A DNA stretch of 64,000 nucleotides from positions 1 to 64,000 of the forward strand of contig DATIKU010000015.1 of assembly GCA_035477215.1 (NCBI GenBank). The letters run 5' to 3'. Shown here one piece after another: positions 27,580 to 36,553 of this stretch (the stretch's first letter is position 1; each line of letters starts with the position of its first letter). Source of the DNA: Spirochaetota bacterium (GTDB taxonomy: Bacteria > Spirochaetota > UBA4802 > UBA5368). The position numbers and the translations under genes were made by a program. The notes below the pieces were generated by a model. The model made no database searches. It worked only from the letters and a program-made list of their open reading frames with translations, and was not told where the DNA came from.

Positions 27580-27608
27580 TACGGCCTTTCGGCCCCGCAG
27601 GCGCATAA

Positions 27609-27768
27609 ATCCATTATCTGTTGACATGTACGATTTCGCACGGCGTTCTGGTGAAGACCGGGGAAGCGGATACATCGTCGGTATTGATACGCCCAGGCCT
27701 CCTGATAACGCCCGCTGAGGCCAGCGGGATAATCGAGGCGATGAAAAAGGCCGCGGGGGATATTTAGC
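27609..27768 (+). pseudogene. short remnant, possibly an aminotransferase C-terminus
   Basis: A 53-codon open stretch without an ATG ends in VLIRPGLLITPAEASGIIEA plus a short helix. This looks like the last strand and helix of class III aminotransferases (consensus PPLxIT-x-x-E). There is no start codon or ribosome site, so it is probably decay debris. The match is by eye and weak. Confidence 0.25.
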
Positions 27769-27827
27769 CTTCCCGGGTGGGGCCGATATGCATTGCCGCA
27801 TTTGCCGAAAAAGAGAATCCGGCCGGT

Positions 27828-28565
27828 TCAGTAATTGCGCTTCATCTGAACGAGCGTTCCCCGTTCCATTCTGACCCGGTATTCGATTCCCATGGGGTAG
27901 ATGATCAGCGTGCCGTCGCCGTGCTCGAGGTCTTCTTCCCAGTTCCCGGTGTATTTGTTGCCGTCGGGGAAAAGGCAGGTGCCGTTTCCGTGGCGTTTGC
28001 CGTCCTTCCAGTCTCCGCGGTATTTCTCACCGTCGGGAAGCACACAGGTCCCAAAGCCGTTCTGGCGGTCGTTGTCCCATTCGCCGTGGTATGTGCGGCC
28101 GTCGGGAAAGATGAGCGAACCGTAACCGTGGCGAATGTCATTTCTCCACTCACCGGTGTACCTCATACCGTCGGAGCCGATAAAGGTACCGTTTCCGTGG
28201 CGCATGTTTTTTTTCCAGCTGCCGGAATATCGGCTCCCGTCGGCATAAACGCAGCTACCCTCTCCCTGCCATTCACCTTCTTCCCAGTTACCGGAGTATT
28301 TCCGGTTATTGGGATAAATGATTGTTCCCTGGCCGTGCATCAGGCCGTTTTTCCAGCTCCCCTCATACCGGGACCCATCGGGATACACGCATGCACCCTC
28401 GCCGTCGGGCAGACCGTTTTTCCATTCGCCGGCGTATCGGCGTCCATCCTCGAAGACATGGCTTCCCGTACCGCTTATACAGTTTCCGTCACAAGCGGCA
28501 TGGAGTGTCTGCGAAGCGGCTGCAAGCGACAGCGCCGCAAGGATAAGCATGATCAGGCGTTTCAT
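27828..28565 (-). CDS. secreted MORN-repeat protein (eight repeats)
   Basis: 245 residues. A signal peptide (MKRLIMLILAALSLAAA...A) precedes eight uninterrupted 23-residue MORN repeats of the form YxGxWxxGxxHGxGxxxxxD-G. A short tail follows. The DNA repeats every 69 bases, which keeps antisense frames open. MORN repeats form elongated beta hairpins that bind lipids or proteins. With the signal peptide it would act in the periplasm or on the surface. ATG 28565 is preferred to the frame's first codon five residues earlier because GGAG lies at normal distance. It is a single-gene unit. Confidence 0.85.
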   Translation of the reverse strand: MKRLIMLILAALSLAAASQTLHAACDGNCISGTGSHVFEDGRRYAGEWKNGLPDGEGACVYPDGSRYEGSWKNGLMHGQGTIIYPNNRKYSGNWEEGEWQGEGSCVYADGSRYSGSWKKNMRHGNGTFIGSDGMRYTGEWRNDIRHGYGSLIFPDGRTYHGEWDNDRQNGFGTCVLPDGEKYRGDWKDGKRHGNGTCLFPDGNKYTGNWEEDLEHGDGTLIIYPMGIEYRVRMERGTLVQMKRNY

Positions 28566-28685
28566 ATTGCCGCACTCCAATGCCCTTTATAGCACAAAAT
28601 ATTGACCATGCTGGTGAAAAACGCAAGCATTTTGTAAGGGAAACACTGACATACAGATGGCGGGGTTTTTGACAAATATTTAGGA

Positions 28686-28853
28686 TCAGGCGGACGCCAT
28701 TGAATCGGATGGGCATACTATCACCCGGGCCTCCCCGCTTTTTCCGGTCACTATCAGGCGATAATCCACGGTGTTCCAGAAATGGCAACAGACGGTGTTG
28801 TCGTCAATTTCACCGTCGTAAAATTTGCACTGTCTGCAATCGCTCAGCTTCAT
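28686..28853 (-). CDS. 55-residue cysteine-rich protein
   Basis: Encodes MKLSDCRQCKFYDGEIDD then TVCCHFWNTVDYRL..., ending VCPSDSMASA. The C-x2-C pair near the N-terminus, CC in the middle and a late CP look like a small zinc- or Fe-S-binding knuckle. There is no signal peptide. It lies 120 bases upstream of the MORN gene on the same strand. The ribosome site is weak (GGAA). The composition is far from random and the stop falls naturally, so I consider it real. The function is unknown. Confidence 0.6.
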   Translation of the reverse strand: MKLSDCRQCKFYDGEIDDNTVCCHFWNTVDYRLIVTGKSGEARVIVCPSDSMASA

Positions 28854-29125
28854 CGGTGTCGGGTTCCGAACACGGTCTGGTCATGCATGGATATGGATCG
28901 GCAGGCGCGGCTGCCCTCCGCGCCGCCTTAACAAGTTAAACCGGCCTGTCCGTTCCGGCGCCGTCGGGAGAAGGGACCGTAACGGCTGAGACTCTACGAT
29001 AAAGGTGGAAGAGCGCGATACCGTAGTAGATGATGGTGCGATGCGCACACTTGATTGTATTGGCGCGATCACGGATTAACGCAAATAATTTTCCAACGGA
29101 CGGCCCGTCAATCCGCGCTTAACAT

Positions 29126-29560
29126 TCAGTTCATCTCCTCCAGCAGCGAGACTGCGTCGCGAACGAACATGGTACACCGTTTTTCGAACAGGCCGGTATC
29201 GCGGGCGTGCAGAAGCCCCTCGGACGTGGAAATATCGACACCGATCAATTCCCGGCAGATGGTGGAACCGTGTATTCGTGAGAAATCAGCGGCGAACTCG
29301 CGCGCTCTTGCGTACGTCAGTTCCTTGGCCGTTTCGTCATCGGCGAGGTATTTGCCGTGCCGGAGTCCCAGCACCATGAAGGCCCCGGTGACCGCTCCGC
29401 AGACCCCCTGGGTGCGCGCGATGCCGGCCCCGAAGGCACAGGCGATCTTGAGGGCGGCCTCTTCCTTCAGTCCGAATTCGGCGGCGAAAGCGGCGAATAC
29501 GGACTGCGAGCAGTTGAAATGGTCGGAAAAAAGCCCGAGAGCCTTCCGCTTTTTATCCAT
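29126..29560 (-). CDS. C_GCAxxG_C_C family redox protein
   Basis: 144 residues with the family's cysteine plan: Cys17 (FNCSQSVF), Cys41 (ACAFGAG), Cys54 in QGVCGAVTGAFMVLGL, Cys102 and Cys129. Members are small helical proteins, sometimes found near oxidoreductases and thought to bind a metal or heme-like cofactor; the exact role is not settled. GGAG lies before the ATG. It is followed downstream only by a 270-base gap with nothing recognisable. Confidence 0.85.
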   Translation of the reverse strand: MDKKRKALGLFSDHFNCSQSVFAAFAAEFGLKEEAALKIACAFGAGIARTQGVCGAVTGAFMVLGLRHGKYLADDETAKELTYARAREFAADFSRIHGSTICRELIGVDISTSEGLLHARDTGLFEKRCTMFVRDAVSLLEEMN

Positions 29561-29610
29561 CCGGTGGTCTCCGTATTGCTATTAGACGATGGTACGCCGT
29601 CGCGAATCTG

Positions 29611-30309
29611 CTAACGTTTCATGGCATCGACTATTTTCTCGATGTGAATCCGGGCCGTATTGAAAAACGGCAAGCCGCCGGGTCCGGTCGGGTCTGCGTA
29701 TAAAAGCGGCAGCTCGGTGCATCCCAGGACAACGCCCTCGACGCCGTGGTCGCGGCGCATTCGGTTGATGATCGCATCGAATCCTGCCAGGGTTTCAGTC
29801 TTCACAATGCCGAATTCGAGTTCGTCGAAAATCCGTTGATGTACATAGGCCTGTTCGTCCGAACTCGGAACATGGAGATGGATACCCTCGCGCTCGAACG
29901 CCGTCCGATAGAAATCATTGCGCATCGTGAACCCCGTTCCCAGAAGGGCCGCGTGTTTGATGCCGGAGGATGCCGCCCGTGCCGTGGTCGCTTCAACTAT
30001 GCTAATGAGTGGCAGGGGGGTGCGCTCCCGGAGCTCCGCGAAGACCACATGCGGGGTGTTGGAGGCTATGGCGCCGAAATCCGCGCCGGCGGCCCGGAGC
30101 CTCGAGGCGGCGTCCAGAAGGTATCCGAGCAGTCCGGCCATGTCGGCGGCCTCGATTATTGCGAGCATCCTGGTCATGTTGACGCTCGCGATGATTATTT
30201 CGGGATACCCGTCCGGATCGTATTTCTCGCGGCAGAGGCTGATGATGGAGCGGTAGTAGTCTATCGTCGACTCGGGACCGATGCCCCCGATAATTCCCGG
30301 TGTTTTCAT
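29611..30309 (-). CDS. aspartate/glutamate racemase family protein
   Basis: 232 residues of the cofactor-independent Asp/Glu racemase family. The nucleotide-like start GIIGGIGPESTIDYY is typical, and the second catalytic cysteine is in VLGCTELPLLY. The first catalytic position is not Cys: IASNTPHVVF places Ser/Asn-Thr there, as in the broad-specificity racemase group (E. coli YgeA has Thr). It interconverts L- and D-amino acids in the cytoplasm. ATG 30309 with AAGGAA upstream is preferred to an ATG nine codons earlier. Confidence 0.85.
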   Translation of the reverse strand: MKTPGIIGGIGPESTIDYYRSIISLCREKYDPDGYPEIIIASVNMTRMLAIIEAADMAGLLGYLLDAASRLRAAGADFGAIASNTPHVVFAELRERTPLPLISIVEATTARAASSGIKHAALLGTGFTMRNDFYRTAFEREGIHLHVPSSDEQAYVHQRIFDELEFGIVKTETLAGFDAIINRMRRDHGVEGVVLGCTELPLLYADPTGPGGLPFFNTARIHIEKIVDAMKR

Positions 30310-30441
30310 GCCATCGATTCCTTCTGATTGCAGCATCGCATCCCGCTTTGTTAAAATTCAACCGTATTTTTATGATAAAATAAAATCAGTGCGTCTAACA
30401 GAATGCGGGAGCGTCGATAAAGGATGTGGGCGCGGACTGAA

Positions 30442-31908
30442 TCAGTACATCATCATGGGCATGCCGATCACGCCAATATCGATTATAAAATGGCAGATTA
30501 TGCAGGGAATAATGCTCCCGGTCTTTTCAAAAACAAGGCCGAGGACCATCCCATATATAAAACTCAGAACAAAGAACACGGGCCCCCCGATCGCGAGGTG
30601 GATGGTGGAATAGAGGGCCGATTGCGCAGCGATGGCCTGTATAACGCCGAGCTTAGATTCCCTCAGCAGCCTGTAGAGCGCCAGCCGAAAAAAGACCTCC
30701 TCGGCGAAGGAATTGAGCAGGCTGATGACGATTACCGGCGGCCAGAACGTCGCACCCCGCAGGGAATAATTTGTCGTTCCCAGGAGAATAACCGTATAGG
30801 CAAGGCTTCCGATGAGGCCGAAAAGAAACCACGGATTTACCAGTTTTTTGTAATCGAGCCGGAAAGCGGAAGTAAATGACATCCCGAGAATCATCATGAA
30901 CAGAAGGCCCGCGATCTCGAGGAAGAATACCGGCAGGTATGAGGGTATCCTTCTCCAGGCATCGATGACGCTTTCTACGGGGAAGAGCGGCCATGTAACG
31001 AGTCCGCCCCTCACCAAGAGCGCGATAACGATGAAAAAGAAAGCGAAATAAACGACAATACCGCATGCGGCTATGCGCGTGCCGTACAGTGGTTTATCGG
31101 ATTCGGGGAGGTTTGCATAACGGTTTCGTAGAGCCGTTGCGGCCAGTATGATCGAGCCGATCGCCACAAATACGATCATGACGATCTGGGCCTGGGTTAG
31201 TCCCCATGCGGCGACGGACTCTGTGCGGATGAACTCGACCAGAAAGCGCGCGTCACCGTAAAGAATGAGATAAAGCGCGGTAACCTTTCCCCCCTCGGAC
31301 ATGCGCGCCGGCGAGCCGGGGGAGTAAATGCGGCCGTGCATTTTGCGAAGAACGAGAAATATGCCCAGGTTGTACGCCATGTCGTACAGCGGGACCGGAT
31401 TATAAAAATCGAAAGAAAACCCTAAGATGGAGAACCCTATCGGCCCGCCCCAGCAGCAACCGACGAGAAAACAGGCGACCCTTCCGATGGCATTGGACAG
31501 CGGAATGTACAGGAAGAACGCGTCGGAAACGTCCCAGAAACGGAAGCGCATGACGAAAAGAAGCGCGCTTATCAGCACAGTGGGAAGCACGAGACTGGCG
31601 TGAAAAGTGTGATAGCTCTGTGAGCTCACAATATCGGAGAAGAGCGAAAAGCTCCAGAACTCGCTCGGATGATGGAAGATGTTCGCGGCACGGGAGCTGA
31701 CAAACCCCGCCGGAAGTATAAAGAATGCGATGATGAGAAAGAAGCGCCGTACCCGCCCTTTGCCATAGCCCAGATCGCCGATTTTCCGGTAGACCAGAAA
31801 GAGTCCGATGGCGACTGCCAGCACAACGAAGCCGTTGTAGATCGAGTTTGTCAGCGTGACGAACAACCCCGGATCAACGTTGTACTTCAGTAAAAAGTGG
31901 GAGACCAT
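30442..31908 (-). CDS. fusion: Lgt-like diacylglyceryl transferase + CPBP intramembrane protease
   Basis: A 488-residue polytopic membrane protein of two fused families. Residues 1-270 follow prolipoprotein diacylglyceryl transferase: His103 in YHTFHASL, Arg143 in GRVACFLVGCCWGGP, and RFLVEFIRT near 221-229. The usual Asn after Arg143 is Cys146. Residues 280-488 follow the CPBP/CAAX protease family: EEVFFR (Glu403, Glu404, Arg408), His437 in STIHL and His473 in CHFIID. It could attach a lipid to and then cleave or cap a membrane substrate, but no substrate is known. It ends a three-gene operon 37 bases after the MFS/spermidine-synthase gene. Confidence 0.8.
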   Translation of the reverse strand: MVSHFLLKYNVDPGLFVTLTNSIYNGFVVLAVAIGLFLVYRKIGDLGYGKGRVRRFFLIIAFFILPAGFVSSRAANIFHHPSEFWSFSLFSDIVSSQSYHTFHASLVLPTVLISALLFVMRFRFWDVSDAFFLYIPLSNAIGRVACFLVGCCWGGPIGFSILGFSFDFYNPVPLYDMAYNLGIFLVLRKMHGRIYSPGSPARMSEGGKVTALYLILYGDARFLVEFIRTESVAAWGLTQAQIVMIVFVAIGSIILAATALRNRYANLPESDKPLYGTRIAACGIVVYFAFFFIVIALLVRGGLVTWPLFPVESVIDAWRRIPSYLPVFFLEIAGLLFMMILGMSFTSAFRLDYKKLVNPWFLFGLIGSLAYTVILLGTTNYSLRGATFWPPVIVISLLNSFAEEVFFRLALYRLLRESKLGVIQAIAAQSALYSTIHLAIGGPVFFVLSFIYGMVLGLVFEKTGSIIPCIICHFIIDIGVIGMPMMMY

Positions 31909-31945
31909 TGATTTACCCGCTCAAGTAAAATAATGCCGAAGGCAT

Positions 31946-34900
31946 TCAGTTGAGGCGTGCCAGTCCCTGTCGTGCACCATCGTGTGCCGGATCAAACCGA
32001 AGCGCCTGCCGGTAGCGACGGTCGGCGGCGAATCGGTCTCCCTCGGCCTCATGGATCAGTCCCAGTTCGAAATGGATCTCGCCGTCGAAAGGTGTGAGTT
32101 CCAGGGCCCTGTTGAAACTTCGCTTTGCATCGGTGATACGGTACTGAAACTTGCGAGTCATCCCAAGCGCGTAGTGCAACTCCGCGGCATCCGGATTTCT
32201 CCGCAATCCTCTCATGAACTCTTTTGCCGCCGCGTCAAGGTCGCCCTTTCTGAGATATATCCAGCCGAGATGGTAATGAGCCGCCAGGCCCTTGCCGCCC
32301 GATGCGATCGCCTTTTTAAAATAATCGGAGGCCTCGTCAAACCTTCCCATCTTAAGATATGCCTCGCCAAGCAGGGCCAGGGCCTCGCCGGAACTCGGTT
32401 CCATCTCCAGCGCGTTCTTTAATACGGCGACCATTTTCGTGTACGCGCCTTCGCGCAGGAGATCCCGCGCATTGGAGACAAGTGAGTCGTGCGACGGCGG
32501 TCCCTCCGCCGGGTTTATTTCCGCGGGCGCCATCGAGATGCCGTCGCTTCGGGTGGAAATGCCGGGATAATCCGGTACGATCGCAAGGGCCTTTTTAATT
32601 TCGTGCGTGTAGCCCGGGTTCCCCGCGCTGTTCATCGCCATGGCGGTAAGAACGTGGCCGGTGGCCCTGCCCATCCTCTCGATATCGCCATGAAGCCGTT
32701 CAATACGACCGCCGTCAGGAAGGAGAGACGTTGCCGATTTTCTGTACAGCCTGATCAGCGAGAGGGTGTTGGTCAGATCGTGCATGGTGGTGCGCGAAAC
32801 GGCGAATTCCAGGTATGGATCGTTCTCCGTGTGGAGCCTGCCGCGCGGTTCCATTTCGTCGATAGCGGCCTGGTCGAACTTGAAGATGTCGAGGAATGCC
32901 GACGGTGAAGAGTAGCCGATCTCCACAAGGTCCCTCCGTGCGTAACGCTCGAACCGGTCAAGAAACGTACGCGGATTTACACTGAAGGGCGCGTCCGAAC
33001 CGGCGATGAGCGCGTGCTGGTTGTCGTGGCTGGTCGCGAACCAGAAACTCACATAAGGGAATTCCGCGCGGAAGGTTTTGAGAAGCGACGTGAAGCTTGA
33101 AAGGTCCATGTCCACCGGCATCCACGATGTCATTATTCCGCCGGGCTTAAGACGTTTCTTCGCCGCGCGGAAATATTCCCGGGTGTAGAGGCCCGAGTTC
33201 CCCGCGTAGTACGGCCAGATGGAATCGTTCATAATGACGTCGTAACGCTCCCCGGTCAGCCGAAAATAATTCGCGCCATCCATGATCACCGGTCGAAATT
33301 TAGGGTGTCGCACCACGCCGCCGTTGATGTCGCTGAAATAACGGTCGGAGGTCTCGATTACGGATGAGCTTATCTCAACCACGTCGAGTCGCTCAATGTC
33401 GTATGACGTGACGATGCGCGAGGTCTCGCCGCTGCCGAAACCAACCTGGCAGATCAGCCGCGGTACCGGATGCAGGAGCATCGGGATATGTGCCTGAAGC
33501 TTCTGTGTCGTGCGCAGCGTGTACGCCGTGCCGGCGACATTGATCGAACCGGTCGAGATGACGCGATGCCCGCTCGCAAAGTGATGCACGGTGGTGATGC
33601 CTTCGATTCCCTCATGCGCGTAATCGATCACCGAGGTGCGGTCGTGCATCGCCTCGCCCATATTGTAATATCGGAAAAGATAGTCGCCCGGCAGGATGAG
33701 AAACGCGGCGATGACCGCGGGCCATGGCGCGAATGCTCCCCACACGGAGAAACGCGCCGGTCCGGCCGAATCGGCGGGATTCTTTGGTTTGGATTCCGCT
33801 CCCGCTGAAAGCACAAGGGCAAGCGTCGCGATACCGCAGCTGATGAACACCATGATCAGCATGGAGACCTGTGTACCCGCCAGGGCCACCAGGAAAAAAC
33901 CAGTGACGACACAACCCAGGATGGACCCGACGGTGCTTACGGCATAGAGCGACCCGAAGGACTCACCAATATGCGAAATTTGCCTGGTAAAAACCGCGAC
34001 AGCCGCCGGGAAGGCGATCCCGATAAGGAGGGTGGGGAGGGCCATCACAATGATCGACGGCAGGAGATTCGTTAGCAGTACATTCCCCGCCCAGGTTACC
34101 CCCGTGGTATAGGGTTCGATTGGCATCCGGGCAAAAGAGCCGAAAGCCAGAAGCGAGAGGAATACTGAAACGGCGACTCCCCATTGTAATAGTCCCCAGA
34201 ATTTCAGGTAGTTCTTAATGCCGAAACGACGTTCAACGAGCGCGAAAATGAGACTGCCGAGCCCGATTCCAAGGAGGAAGGTAGTCAGCATGATCGAGAA
34301 GGCGTACACGGTCGTCTTGAGCATGAATACGAGCAGGCGAGTCCAGAGAATCTCGCATGAGAGCGATACGAAACCGGCCCCCGCCACGAGTGCAAGGAAT
34401 ACGCGCATACGGGCGGCCGAAAAGGTGGCGGTATCATTGCGCGTGGAAGTGAGTTTTACGGTTTCATCCTGTTTTTCGACCGGTATCAAACGGGCGGCAA
34501 GAAAAACACAGGCGGCGATGATGATATTTATCAGGGCTGCGATAAAAACCGATTCCCGTACTCCAAACACCCTGATAAGATAGAAACCTGTCACAAGGCA
34601 GCCTGCCGCCGCGCCCAGGGTGTTAAGGCCGTAAAGGATGCCCGCCCCTGTGCCCACCTGTTCCATCCGCCGGATAAAGAAGCGCGCGATAACCGGAAGC
34701 GTGCCCCCCATCAGAAGCGTGGGGATGAAAACCAGCACAAATGACAGGGCAAAACGCACCGCCGTGAGGAGCGTATCGGAGAAATTGAGAGTGTTGTAGA
34801 AGAAACCATATACGGGATTGAGCAGGGGCACGGTTAGCGTTATCAGCACCGCGAACAGCGCGATACCGGCCTCGAGCATTGCATAAACAACCAACTGCCG

Positions 34901-35140
34901 TCTTCGCGTATCGATCAGTTTGCCGAAAAGGCGGCTTCCCAGCGCCAGCCCCGCCATGAACGCCGACAGCACCGCGGTCACCGAATAGGTGGTGTTGCCG
35001 AATACGCCGGTGAACAGCCGCACCCACGCGACCTCGTAAACCAGGCAGGTGAAACCTGAAAGGAAAAACAGTATAAAGAGAGGGAGGGTGATGGCGCCGG
35101 AGGCCCGGAGCCCCCTCCCTGGGGAAGATTTTCGAGACAC
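31946..35140 (-). CDS. fused MFS-like/spermidine synthase-like protein with C-terminal TPRs
   Basis: 1064 residues. Two blocks of membrane helices (residues 15-215 and 245-480) start with SGFTCLVYEVAWVRL, typical of fused MFS/spermidine synthase proteins. A spermidine-synthase-like Rossmann domain follows (ICQVGFGSGETSRIV, then VIMNDSIWPYYAGNSGLYT). Residues 920-1064 form TPRs. Homologues lack known aminopropyl transfer and their role is unknown. It starts on GTG two bases after the PKD gene's stop, with AAGGGAAG upstream, so the genes are translationally coupled. The TPR tail is expected to face the cytoplasm or bind a partner of the operon. Confidence 0.82.
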   Translation of the reverse strand: MSRKSSPGRGLRASGAITLPLFILFFLSGFTCLVYEVAWVRLFTGVFGNTTYSVTAVLSAFMAGLALGSRLFGKLIDTRRRQLVVYAMLEAGIALFAVLITLTVPLLNPVYGFFYNTLNFSDTLLTAVRFALSFVLVFIPTLLMGGTLPVIARFFIRRMEQVGTGAGILYGLNTLGAAAGCLVTGFYLIRVFGVRESVFIAALINIIIAACVFLAARLIPVEKQDETVKLTSTRNDTATFSAARMRVFLALVAGAGFVSLSCEILWTRLLVFMLKTTVYAFSIMLTTFLLGIGLGSLIFALVERRFGIKNYLKFWGLLQWGVAVSVFLSLLAFGSFARMPIEPYTTGVTWAGNVLLTNLLPSIIVMALPTLLIGIAFPAAVAVFTRQISHIGESFGSLYAVSTVGSILGCVVTGFFLVALAGTQVSMLIMVFISCGIATLALVLSAGAESKPKNPADSAGPARFSVWGAFAPWPAVIAAFLILPGDYLFRYYNMGEAMHDRTSVIDYAHEGIEGITTVHHFASGHRVISTGSINVAGTAYTLRTTQKLQAHIPMLLHPVPRLICQVGFGSGETSRIVTSYDIERLDVVEISSSVIETSDRYFSDINGGVVRHPKFRPVIMDGANYFRLTGERYDVIMNDSIWPYYAGNSGLYTREYFRAAKKRLKPGGIMTSWMPVDMDLSSFTSLLKTFRAEFPYVSFWFATSHDNQHALIAGSDAPFSVNPRTFLDRFERYARRDLVEIGYSSPSAFLDIFKFDQAAIDEMEPRGRLHTENDPYLEFAVSRTTMHDLTNTLSLIRLYRKSATSLLPDGGRIERLHGDIERMGRATGHVLTAMAMNSAGNPGYTHEIKKALAIVPDYPGISTRSDGISMAPAEINPAEGPPSHDSLVSNARDLLREGAYTKMVAVLKNALEMEPSSGEALALLGEAYLKMGRFDEASDYFKKAIASGGKGLAAHYHLGWIYLRKGDLDAAAKEFMRGLRRNPDAAELHYALGMTRKFQYRITDAKRSFNRALELTPFDGEIHFELGLIHEAEGDRFAADRRYRQALRFDPAHDGARQGLARLN

Positions 35141-35142
35141 TG

Positions 35143-36405
35143 TTACAGCTTCCCTTCTTTTTCAAGCGTGCGGAGTTCGTCGACGGTTACGAAGTCCTTA
35201 CCGAGCAGCTTCTTCGCCTTCTGTACCTTGCGGTCGAGCTCGGGATCGTCGATTACCTGGTGCTTTTTGAGCTTCAAATCATCGTCGCTGACCGGAATCG
35301 TGAGGTAAATGGTCGCGTTTACGGACGTGCCGCCCTGGGTGCTTCCTTTCAGCTTGATGGTCACGTTGCAGGTCGATTTCGGCATCATTCCGCCGGCAAG
35401 TGTCAGGGTTGCGTTCGCCACGGCATTCCTCGCAATACTGGTCTGGGAAAGCAGCGCTCCGGCACCATAGGCCCGGGTTTCGGCGGGGCGTTCTCCATCG
35501 CATGAAACGTATTCAACCTCGGCATCGCCAAGAGAGAGCGATTCGTTATGAATGTTTTTCATGTTGACGTCGACCGTGTACGCCCCGTCTTTCATTACGG
35601 GGAACCTGTTATACACGATTGGGATGGTGGCGGCACCCATCTGGGAGGAAATCCACTGGATGTTCGGAAAATCTATCGTTGTGCGCGCTGTAGCGCTCGT
35701 GTTTTTCTCGTCGGTGACGGTTACCTTGACCGTGAACGTCGAGTGGAAGCGTTTCTGGTCGCGCGCGAAATAGTTATGGGTTGCATAGCCGGTATCGGTT
35801 TTTTTTGTGGAGCCGTCCCCGAAATCCCACGCGAAACGGGTCTTGCCGCTGAAACCCTCCAGCTTGATCACCTCGAACTCTCCTTCTTCGGGGCGCATCG
35901 GGTGCGGGCTCGCTTTGAGGTATACAAGCGGCCTGTCGGGACATTTGACCACGTTTACCGTGACAGTTTTGGTGTCGATGCGCTTGTAGTCGCGCACCGT
36001 CACAACAATATCCTGCGTCCCTTCGCCGTAGTATTTTAATATAACCGGATTGCCCACCTTCTCGGCGACCTTGAAGATGAGGTCTTTGTCATGACCGTCG
36101 GGATCGCGCGCGTCAACCCTTACCTCGAAATCGTCGCCGGAGCATACGGTCTCTTTTTCGAGATGAATCTTTTTAATGAATTCCTTGCGCTCTACCTCGA
36201 AAGTTCCGACTTTGGAAGGGTCGATCTCGGACTCGCCGGCCGATGACGAAAATAGATTCATATAGAAATTCATCGCAGAGGCCGGATCCTTCTCGGCAAG
36301 CGAGCTTTCTTTTTGTTCGCCTCCGCGCAGTACAATAATAAGACCGATCAGCGCGACCGACCCAACGACGAGCAGTGTCCATTTATGTTTTTTAATGAAA
36401 TCCAT
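35143..36405 (-). CDS. membrane-anchored PKD-domain protein
   Basis: 420 residues. A single N-terminal helix (WTLLVVGSVALIGLIIVL) anchors a large extracytoplasmic part. An Ig-like stretch comes first, then a PKD domain with FAWDFGDGSTKK and VKVTVTDEKNTSA (about 210-290), and another beta-rich region with two Cys. A short charged helical tail (VTVDELRTLEKEGKL) ends it. PKD domains mediate protein or polysaccharide contact at the surface. It opens the operon with the MFS/spermidine-synthase and Lgt-CPBP genes. ATG 36405 with GGAG upstream is chosen over an in-frame start 26 codons earlier. Confidence 0.75.
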   Translation of the reverse strand: MDFIKKHKWTLLVVGSVALIGLIIVLRGGEQKESSLAEKDPASAMNFYMNLFSSSAGESEIDPSKVGTFEVERKEFIKKIHLEKETVCSGDDFEVRVDARDPDGHDKDLIFKVAEKVGNPVILKYYGEGTQDIVVTVRDYKRIDTKTVTVNVVKCPDRPLVYLKASPHPMRPEEGEFEVIKLEGFSGKTRFAWDFGDGSTKKTDTGYATHNYFARDQKRFHSTFTVKVTVTDEKNTSATARTTIDFPNIQWISSQMGAATIPIVYNRFPVMKDGAYTVDVNMKNIHNESLSLGDAEVEYVSCDGERPAETRAYGAGALLSQTSIARNAVANATLTLAGGMMPKSTCNVTIKLKGSTQGGTSVNATIYLTIPVSDDDLKLKKHQVIDDPELDRKVQKAKKLLGKDFVTVDELRTLEKEGKL

Positions 36406-36471
36406 GCCGCATTCTCCATGTGAGGAATTTTCCCGGGGAGTCTGAAATGAAGCCTCCCGGGAAAAGGGAAA

Positions 36472-36501
36472 GCGGCCTCCCATTCCTGAATGGAAGGCCG
36501 C
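36472..36501 (-). terminator. hairpin between the papain-like gene and the PKD operon
   Basis: Stem GCGGCCTTCCATTC with GAATGGGAGGCCGC on the minus strand (one mismatch), then TTTCCCTTTT. It resembles the terminator after the paralogue at 37841, so it was probably duplicated with the gene. Confidence 0.6.
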
Positions 36502-36553
36502 CGAACCGTTACGAAGCGTGCCTTCGTGTTACGAAACGCAAAGCACCGGCGTA

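Noticed and set aside
27828-28565. CRISPR-like array from regular repeats
   Set aside because: The 69-base units are contiguous coding MORN repeats without spacers.
27777-28592. Plus-strand 271-codon ORF opposite the MORN gene
   Set aside because: The 69-base repeats keep the antisense frame open; the repeated VGxxxxxVxV pattern is a mirror of the MORN repeat.
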